Of a stretch of 64,000 bases of DNA, positions 58,273 to 64,000 are shown piece by piece. Both the position numbers and the translations under genes were made by a program. The notes beneath the pieces were generated by a model, which saw nothing but the letters and a program-made list of their open reading frames with translations, was not told where the DNA came from and made no database searches. Positions within the stretch are counted from its first letter, which is position 1. Every line of letters begins with the position of its first letter. Location: NCBI GenBank assembly GCA_052143575.1, contig JBKQSP010000084.1:32231-96230 (forward strand). Reading direction: 5' to 3'. Source of the stretch: JAKACA01 sp052143575 (GTDB lineage Bacteria > Actinomycetota > Acidimicrobiia > Acidimicrobiales > Bog-793).

Positions 58273-60065
58273 GTCGCCGCCTCCGCGATGCGGCACAGGA
58301 CCTGGCCCCGTTGCACCTGATCACCGACCTCGACCGTCAGCCCCTGCACGATCCCGTCCTTCGGCGCACGCAGTGGTTGTTCCATCTTCATGGCCTCCAC
58401 TTGGACGACGGGGTCACCGAGGGCGACCTGATCACCGTTGGCGTGCACGATCTTCACGACGGTCGCCTGCATCGGGCTCAGCACGGCGTCACCGGAGGGC
58501 GAGTCGCCGGGCTGCACAGCCGATCGGCCCTTTCGCCGCAGCGGGACCGGCCGAACAGGCGCCGCCGCCGCCACCTCGCCGAAACCGGTCGGCAAGGTGA
58601 CCTCGACGCGACGGCCGTCCACCTCGACGACGACGCTGCGCCGAGTCGAGGCCTCGAGTGGCGCCTCGTCACCGAACCCGGTGGAGTCGCCTTGTTCCAC
58701 GTAGGGCTCGATGACGCCGTCGAAGTCGTCCTCGATCCAGCGGGTGTGGACACGGAACGGTTCCGAGCAGAAGTCGGGGTGGTTGACGACGGCGCGGTGA
58801 AACGGGATCACGGTGGCGATTCCACCGGTGTGGAACTCCGAGAGCGCTCGTCGGGCACACGCCAGTGCAGCGGCTCGGTCCTTCCCGTAGACCACGAGCT
58901 TGCCGAGCAGCGAATCGAACTCGCCCGGGAGCGTCTCGCCCTCCTCGTAGCCGGCGTCGACGCGGACGCCGGGACCGAGCGGGGGCCGCCAGCGGCTGAG
59001 CCGGCCCGGTGAGGGTAGGAAGTCACTGCCGGCGTCCTCGCCGTTGATGCGAAACTCGATGGCGTGGCCGCGCCGGGGCGGGTCGGCGTAGTCGATGAGG
59101 CCGCCGGCGGCGATTCGCAACTGCTCGGCGACGACGTCGATCCCGGTCACCAGCTCTGTCACGGGGTGCTCGACCTGCAGGCGGGTGTTGACCTCGTTGA
59201 AGGAGATGGTGCCGTCCGGCGCCAGGAGGAACTCGCACGTGCCGGCGTTCTCGTAGCCACAGGCCGACAGGATCGCCTTCGAAGCGTCGTACAGCGTCCG
59301 CTCCTGCTCCTGGCTCAGGAAGGGCGCCGGCGCCTCCTCGACGAGCTTCTGACTGCGGCGCTGCAGAGAGCAATCCCTCGTCGAGAGCACGACGACGGTG
59401 CCGGCCGCGTCGGCCAGGCACTGGGTCTCGAGGTGGCGGGCTCGCTCGAGGAACCGCTCGACGAAGCACTCGCCCCGACCGAAGGCTGCCGTCGACTCCC
59501 GCACGGCGGACTCGAAGGCGCCCTCGAGATCCTCCAATCTGCGCACGACCTTCATCCCGCGACCGCCTCCGCCGAAGGCAGCCTTGATGAGGACGGGAAG
59601 GCCGTGCTCCTCTACGAACGAGCGGATCTCGGCGACGTCGACGACGGCATGTGACAGCCCGGGTGCCAGTGGCGCCCCGACGGAAGCTGCCGTCCGACGC
59701 GCCACGGTCTTGTCCCCGAGCTCCATGATCGCCTTCGGCGGTGGCCCGATCCACGTAAGACCGGCCTCGATGACCGCTTCGGCGAAGCCGGCGTTCTCCG
59801 CCAGGAACCCGTAGCCCGGGTGCACGGCATCGGCCCCCGCTCGCATGGCTGCCGCGATCAGCTTCTCGGTGGCGAGATAGGTCGTTGGCGGAGACGTGCC
59901 GCCAAGTGCGAAGGCCTCGTCCGCCAGGCGGACGAAGAGGGCGTCGCGGTCCTGATCGGCGTAGACAGCGACGCTCTCGAGACCGGAGTCTCGGCACGCC
60001 CGGATGACACGAACCGCGATCTCACCGCGGTTGGCAACCATCACCTTGTGCACACGTGCCTCCAT
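58269..60065 (-). CDS. Acyl-CoA carboxylase alpha (biotin carboxylase and carrier) subunit
   Basis: Protein of 598 residues with biotin carboxylase followed by the biotin carrier domain. Carboxylase motifs are VMVANRGEIAVRVIRAC, DAVHPGYGFLAENAGF, the Gly-rich ATP loop KAAFGGGGRGMKVV, and FNEVNTRLQVEHPVTELVTG. The carrier has EAMKMEQP with biotinyl Lys at residue 560. It makes carboxybiotin with ATP and bicarbonate for the beta subunit. The start ATG at 60065 is 106 bases after the CoA-transferase gene. Confidence 0.96.
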   Translation of the reverse strand: MEARVHKVMVANRGEIAVRVIRACRDSGLESVAVYADQDRDALFVRLADEAFALGGTSPPTTYLATEKLIAAAMRAGADAVHPGYGFLAENAGFAEAVIEAGLTWIGPPPKAIMELGDKTVARRTAASVGAPLAPGLSHAVVDVAEIRSFVEEHGLPVLIKAAFGGGGRGMKVVRRLEDLEGAFESAVRESTAAFGRGECFVERFLERARHLETQCLADAAGTVVVLSTRDCSLQRRSQKLVEEAPAPFLSQEQERTLYDASKAILSACGYENAGTCEFLLAPDGTISFNEVNTRLQVEHPVTELVTGIDVVAEQLRIAAGGLIDYADPPRRGHAIEFRINGEDAGSDFLPSPGRLSRWRPPLGPGVRVDAGYEEGETLPGEFDSLLGKLVVYGKDRAAALACARRALSEFHTGGIATVIPFHRAVVNHPDFCSEPFRVHTRWIEDDFDGVIEPYVEQGDSTGFGDEAPLEASTRRSVVVEVDGRRVEVTLPTGFGEVAAAAPVRPVPLRRKGRSAVQPGDSPSGDAVLSPMQATVVKIVHANGDQVALGDPVVQVEAMKMEQPLRAPKDGIVQGLTVEVGDQVQRGQVLCRIAEAAT

Positions 60066-60171
60066 TTGTCGGCAAGCACAGCCGCCGCATCCATCGTCCC
60101 TGCAAGCCGCAGCGATGGGCTAGAGGCGAAGGTCACGATCGTCTCAACGTGAATACGAGCCCTGACGGGCT

Positions 60172-61404
60172 TCAGGTCGACGAGCCCATCGTCCCTGCCA
60201 GCTCCCAGAGGGCCGCCCGCGCCGCGGGATGGGCGGTCTCCTCGATCAGCAGCCGCGCCTGGGCGCGCTGCGACCGCCCGAAGATGCGGGCGCAACCTTG
60301 CTCGGTGACGACCGCCGAATGCTGGAACGACGTGGCGGGCGCATCGAGCAGGCCGACGATCGTCGACGATCCCGACTTCTCGTGCCAGGAGGGTAGGGCG
60401 ATGATGGCCTGGCCGCCTCGCGAATGGAGCGCACCGACGACGAAGTCCGGCTGCCCGCCGAAGCCCGAGTGGATCCGCCCGCGCACATAGCTGGCGTTCG
60501 CTTGTGCCCAGAGGTCGACCTGCACGGCGGCGTTGAGCGAGCACATGGCGTCGTGGGCGGCGATGGCCGTCGGGTCGTTCACCGTCTCGGTGCGGAGCAT
60601 CTGCACGGCCATGTTGCCGTCCACCCACTTGTACAGCTCTTCAGAGCCGAACAAGAAGGTGGCCGTGATCGGCACGTCGGGCGCGAGGGCACCGCAGCGG
60701 TCGAGGGCGAGCACGCCATCGCTCATGGCCTCGGTCCAGATCCGGAGGCCTCGTCGGCTCTGCAGCAGCCCGACGACGGCATCGGGAACCTCCCCGATGC
60801 CGACTTGCAGCGTGGAGCCGTCGCCCACGAGCGAGGCGACGCCCTCGGCGATCGCCATCGCCGTGTCGCCGCCTTGGCGTCGAGCGGGCACCGCCAGCTC
60901 CTCCTCGCCTTCGAAGGCGAGATCGATGGCGTCTGTGTCGATCTCGGCGTCGCCGTAGGTGTAGGGCATGTTCGGGTTGCACTGGGCGACGATGAGACCG
61001 CCGTTTGCCCGAGCATGGTCGATGGCGGCCGGGAGGATGTTCACCTCGATGCCGAGGGAGACCTTGCCCGCCCGCGGCGGGGAGGTGTGCAGCAAGACGA
61101 TGTCCGGCGGCCGGGCGACGGCAAAGAGCCGCGGCACGAGCGAGAGGCGCATCGGGAGATAGTCGAGGCTCGGGTGGCCGCGCATTCCCGGCCCCACGAA
61201 AGGCGTCTCGTAGACGACGCCCTTCCGGTCCGGCAGCGAGAGCTGGGCGTTCAACGCGAAGAGGCGATAGCCCTCGACGGCTGAATCGAACAGCCCCATG
61301 AGACGGGTCGGTGTCGCGAAGTTCCCACTCACGACGACGCGCGGCTCCGCCCTTGGCAGGGAGCCGAATCTGTTGACGAGCTCGTGCTCGCTCACGAAGT
61401 CCAC
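60172..61404 (-). CDS. Acetyl-CoA hydrolase/transferase-family CoA-transferase
   Basis: Protein of 410 residues. The catalytic Glu is likely in LRIWTEAMSDGVLALDR, the CoA-binding GxGG-like loop is RGRIHSGFGGQPDFVVGALH, and LQVGIGEVPDAVVGLLQ is typical of 4-hydroxybutyrate/acetate CoA-transferases. It moves CoA between an acyl-CoA and a free acid. Being the first gene before acyl-CoA carboxylase subunits suggests supply of their acyl-CoA substrate. The exact acids are not predictable. Confidence 0.93.
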   Translation of the reverse strand: MDFVSEHELVNRFGSLPRAEPRVVVSGNFATPTRLMGLFDSAVEGYRLFALNAQLSLPDRKGVVYETPFVGPGMRGHPSLDYLPMRLSLVPRLFAVARPPDIVLLHTSPPRAGKVSLGIEVNILPAAIDHARANGGLIVAQCNPNMPYTYGDAEIDTDAIDLAFEGEEELAVPARRQGGDTAMAIAEGVASLVGDGSTLQVGIGEVPDAVVGLLQSRRGLRIWTEAMSDGVLALDRCGALAPDVPITATFLFGSEELYKWVDGNMAVQMLRTETVNDPTAIAAHDAMCSLNAAVQVDLWAQANASYVRGRIHSGFGGQPDFVVGALHSRGGQAIIALPSWHEKSGSSTIVGLLDAPATSFQHSAVVTEQGCARIFGRSQRAQARLLIEETAHPAARAALWELAGTMGSST

Positions 61405-61468
61405 GGCTCGACCATAGGCCGACGTCAGCTACGTCGTGACCACCCGGCTGCCGAAATCTCCCGCGCTG

Positions 61469-61924
61469 TCAGTTCCGTGTGCCCTCGAACAAGGCGCTGA
61501 GGTCGAGCGAGGAGACATGCCGGCGCGCCGCCAGCGATACCCACGTGCGCGCCAGGGTGTCCTTGCCCGCCCCGATGACGGTTCCGACCAGGCCGGTCGC
61601 CTCGGCAAGCTCGTCAGCTGGCAGCTGAGCGATGACGACCCGCCAGATGGCCTCCTCCAGCACGTTGAAGGCCGTCTGCACCTCGGAGATGTCGAAGCCC
61701 GCCTCGAAGCGCTCCCGCGCCAGCCTCTCGGCGAACTGGCAGGTCGGCTCGAGCGTGCGCCCGCTCAAGCCGTCGATGACGAGGCCGAGGAGATCCTCGA
61801 GGCGTCGCCGCGACTCCTCTACCCCGGCGGCCTCGTAGTGCACGAGGTGCGCACGCTGTAAGGCATCAGATGCCGTCGAGAGGACATCTGCTCTCTCGGC
61901 TCGCAGAAACTCAACAAAGGCCAT
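61469..61924 (-). CDS. RsbRD N-terminal-domain-like sensor protein
   Basis: All-helical protein of 151 residues. ERLARERFEAGFDISEVQTA and FNVLEEAIWRVV match the signature of the RsbRD N-terminal domain, a sensor module of stressosome and histidine-kinase proteins. No STAS, kinase or other output domain is attached, which is unusual. The ATG at 61924 follows GGAGGAGG, better than one at 61966. It lies 64 bases upstream of the CoA-transferase gene on the same strand, possibly in one transcript. Confidence 0.72.
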   Translation of the reverse strand: MAFVEFLRAERADVLSTASDALQRAHLVHYEAAGVEESRRRLEDLLGLVIDGLSGRTLEPTCQFAERLARERFEAGFDISEVQTAFNVLEEAIWRVVIAQLPADELAEATGLVGTVIGAGKDTLARTWVSLAARRHVSSLDLSALFEGTRN

Positions 61925-62137
61925 GCAGCCTCCTCCGAAACGAGGGCGGCACGTGTCTGCCCTCACCGAGGATAGAGGATCCGGCCTGTTTGCCTTCCGG
62001 CGGCGCCACCCCGGGTGTCGATGATTCGCGCCCTTCCCGGCCTGTGGGAACAGGCGATGGGACGGGCGAATCTCCTTCAGCCAGCCGGCCCAGCGGTCGA
62101 TACAGACCTCGCAGGCACAACGAGAGCGGATTCCCTC

Positions 62138-63424
62138 ATGCGCGTCTTTCGAGTTCTGGTCCCCGTCCTGGCGCTGGCGTGCGTCGTCCCGGCGACGCTC
62201 GTCGCCGCCGCGGCGCCGGCCTCAGCGGCAACCCCGCCGAACGCCAGCTCGGTGGCGAAGCTCGCCATGGCGAACCTCAACAAGAAGGCGTGTTCGCGCA
62301 ACAGCCTGGGCGGCAAGGCGTTCGAGTCGAGCTGTACCGGCAACGGCGGCAAGCCGGAGTACTGGTGCGCGGACTTCGCCAGGTGGGTGTGGGGGAATGC
62401 CGGCGTGGCCGACACGGCCTGGTTGGACGCCGCAGCGGGCAGCTTCTACGCCTACGGCCTCGAATTCGGCACCCTCTCGGCGACGCCGGCCGTGGGAGAC
62501 GCCGTCGTCTTCAACTACAGCGGCCACGGCGTCGCCGAGCACGTTGCCCTCGTGACCGAGGCCAACGCCAACGGCACGATCGAGACGGTGAGCGGTGACT
62601 GGAACGGCGAGTCCGGCAGTGAGGCCCGCTTTGCCTCCACGTCCTCAGTGGTGGCGAACACGCCGGCGTACCCGGACAACTTGGGCACCGCTCCGGCCGT
62701 CATGGGAATGACCATCAGCGCATACGTGGCGCCCGTCGGCGTCGCCGTCACGCCCGTGGTCGGGCGGTCGTCGCTCCCAGCCGGTCAGCTGCTCGCCGCC
62801 GGCGACAGCCTCACGTCACCGAACGGCCTCTACAGCCTCCGCATGGGCGGCGATGGCAACCTCGTCGAGTATGTCTCCGGGCGCCCCGAGTGGTCGACCG
62901 GGACCGAGGGCCACAACGGCGGGTACGCCGTCCTCCGCAACGACGGCGACCTCGTCGTGCACAGTTCCGGTGGCGGTGTCGTCTGGTCCTCTCGTACGGG
63001 TGACCACACGGGCACGTTCGCTCTCGTGCTGGAGGACAGCGGCCTGCTCCTCATCAGCGGGTCCTCCGGGACCCTCTGGTCGCGCCGTCCCGTGACCTCC
63101 CTTCTCTGGCAGGGAAAGACCCTGCTGGCCGGCCAGGAGCTCATCTCCTCGAACGGCCTCTACAGCTTGGACATGCAAGGCGACGGCAACCTCGTCGAAT
63201 TCACGGGCGGTCGGGCCGTCTGGTCGACCGGCACGGAGGGCAACGCCGGGGACCACGCCACGCTGCTCGCCGACGGCAACCTCGTCGTCCTCGCCAAGAG
63301 CGGCAGCCGCCTCTGGTCGTCCCACACGGCGTCCCACACGGGCAGCGTCGTGCTCGCCCTGCAGGGCACCGGTGAGTTGGAGATCAACGGCTCCGCCGGG
63401 ACGCTGTGGTCTGACCAGCTCTGA
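62138..63424 (+). CDS. Secreted CHAP-domain protein with two bulb-type lectin domains
   Basis: Protein of 428 residues. A Sec signal peptide (residues 1-31, ending in APASA) precedes a CHAP amidase domain with catalytic Cys77 in YWCADFARWVWG and His135 in AEHVALVTEA, which may cleave peptidoglycan. Residues about 200-428 form two bulb-type (monocot mannose-binding) lectin repeats with MGGDGNLVEY, RNDGDLVVH, MQGDGNLVEF and LADGNLVVL. Role could be cell-wall remodelling, with sugar binding for anchoring or attack on other cells. ATG at 62138 is the start of the hydrophobic signal. Confidence 0.87.
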   Translation: MRVFRVLVPVLALACVVPATLVAAAAPASAATPPNASSVAKLAMANLNKKACSRNSLGGKAFESSCTGNGGKPEYWCADFARWVWGNAGVADTAWLDAAAGSFYAYGLEFGTLSATPAVGDAVVFNYSGHGVAEHVALVTEANANGTIETVSGDWNGESGSEARFASTSSVVANTPAYPDNLGTAPAVMGMTISAYVAPVGVAVTPVVGRSSLPAGQLLAAGDSLTSPNGLYSLRMGGDGNLVEYVSGRPEWSTGTEGHNGGYAVLRNDGDLVVHSSGGGVVWSSRTGDHTGTFALVLEDSGLLLISGSSGTLWSRRPVTSLLWQGKTLLAGQELISSNGLYSLDMQGDGNLVEFTGGRAVWSTGTEGNAGDHATLLADGNLVVLAKSGSRLWSSHTASHTGSVVLALQGTGELEINGSAGTLWSDQL

Positions 63425-63467
63425 GATGTGTTCGAGCGGTCAAGCCATCGGCTGACCAGGCGGATTG

Positions 63468-63489
63468 TCCATTACGGTAGCGTAACGGA
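63468..63489. promoter_or_regulatory. Near-perfect inverted repeat in intergenic region
   Basis: TCCATTACG-GTAG-CGTAACGGA: nine-base arms with one mismatch and a 4-base loop. It lies after the CHAP-lectin gene and before the binding-protein gene, and may be an operator or transcript end. Confidence 0.45.
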
Positions 63490-63602
63490 CATGTCAACTC
63501 GATAACGGAGCCGCTGTGCGTGACAGGGGTGCGGTGCGGGTAAAGGTCATCATTCATTTGGTCATTGCGGCGCGGACGGTTGTCGGGTGGACGGCGCCTG
63601 AT

Positions 63603-63632
63603 ATGACAAATGCATTACGACTACGCTAAAAT
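63603..63632 (+). promoter_or_regulatory. Sigma-70-type promoter for the third binding-protein gene
   Basis: ATGACA (5 of 6 to TTGACA), an 18-base spacer, and TAAAAT (5 of 6 to TATAAT), in a locally AT-rich stretch unlike the surrounding DNA. The predicted start is about 80 bases before the ATG at 63718. Confidence 0.55.
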
Positions 63633-63717
63633 GCTGCCAGCTGAGGCTTCCCGCCGAAGGGAAGCCCTGAGCGTTCCGGTGCCAACAGCGACGTTGAGAC
63701 AGGGAGGCAGCAGCCAT

Positions 63718-64000
63718 ATGGAAAAGAAACCGAGGCTGAGAAGAGCCTGGGCAGTAGGCGTGGGGCTCGCCGTCGGCGCCCTCGTGCTGGCTGCCTGTGG
63801 CAGCGGTTCCACGACGACGACGACACGGGCGGGTGCGACCTCAACCACTCCTCCCGTGATCCAGAAAGGTGGCACGGCCTACTTCGCCATGGCCCCCCAG
63901 GTCACGCCGGACTGGATCTTCCCGTTCGCCAGCCTGGAGTACTTCTCGGTGGCGAACCTGACGCAGTTCCAGTACCTCATGTACCGTCCCCTCTACTGGT
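63718..64000 (+). CDS. Family-5 solute-binding lipoprotein (partial)
   Basis: First 94 codons of a third family-5 binding protein, cut by the right edge. A lipoprotein signal with the lipobox LAAC precedes a Thr-rich tether, then GGTAYFAMAPQVTPDWIFPF, the start of the ligand-binding domain. A GGGAGG ribosome site precedes the ATG at 63718, and a good promoter lies upstream. No transporter genes are yet visible. Confidence 0.85.
   Translation, partial: MEKKPRLRRAWAVGVGLAVGALVLAACGSGSTTTTTRAGATSTTPPVIQKGGTAYFAMAPQVTPDWIFPFASLEYFSVANLTQFQYLMYRPLYW

Noticed and set aside
1..64000. tRNA, rRNA or origin of replication
   Set aside because: No cloverleaf with TTCRA arm, no rRNA-like stretch and no DnaA-box cluster were seen by eye; a covariance search would be needed to exclude small RNAs.

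Overview
The window is high-GC DNA, densely coding on both strands, from an actinobacterium. The pointers are the small acyl-CoA carboxylase epsilon subunit, tandem WS/DGAT acyltransferases, LexA boxes of the CGAAC-N4-GTTCG type and frequent GTG/TTG starts. The gene mix (family-5 substrate-binding lipoproteins, CoA-thioester metabolism, LLM flavin oxidoreductase, ferritin-like di-iron protein) would fit an Acidimicrobiia-like lineage, but that placement is inference. No rRNA, tRNA or CRISPR array was recognised. One compact transposon is present.

Layout. 1-4.3 kb (minus): the end of an oligopeptide/nickel-type ABC importer (binding lipoprotein, two permeases, the second cut by the window edge) preceded by an enoyl-CoA hydratase. 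4.4-12.8 kb (plus): an aromatic/histidine ammonia-lyase homologue that lacks the Ala-Ser-Gly cofactor tripeptide, then a complete second importer (two permeases, a fused double ATPase, a Tat-type binding lipoprotein) and a cysteine dioxygenase-rhodanese fusion. 12.8-24.9 kb: an AlkB-like oxygenase and DNA polymerase IV, each under a LexA box, with an amino acid permease, glycosyltransferase, acetyltransferase, thioesterase, nucleotidyltransferase, ferritin-like protein and two coupled WS/DGAT acyltransferases between them. 24.9-41.1 kb: mixed housekeeping and metabolic genes, including a KimA-like transporter, prolyl-tRNA synthetase, a divergent enolase, an IclR regulator, an LLM oxidoreductase, an amidohydrolase and a DnaQ-like exonuclease coupled to a CBS/nucleotidyltransferase sensor.

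41.2-45.7 kb: a GAF-EAL (cyclic-di-GMP phosphodiesterase type) gene is split by a 3.1-kb element that carries only two overlapping tyrosine recombinases, like tnpA/tnpB of Tn554. Removing 42280-45402 restores the reading frame exactly. 45.8-53.0 kb (minus): a probable acyl-CoA catabolic cluster with an acyl-CoA ligase, a small DUF6285/LvaB-like protein coupled to an LvaA-like kinase, two paralogous uncharacterised proteins and a second kinase. A GGDEF-like protein fused to a possible ribbon-helix-helix tail lies inside it. 53.2-56.4 kb: a saccharopine dehydrogenase-like enzyme divergent from an amino acid permease. 56.4-61.9 kb (minus): a CoA-transferase, acyl-CoA carboxylase alpha, beta and epsilon subunits, and an RsbRD-type sensor domain. 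62.1-64 kb: a secreted CHAP/bulb-lectin protein and the start of a third family-5 binding lipoprotein.

Many intergenic gaps hold short tandem repeats (period 5 to 18 bp), a recurring feature of this genome segment.
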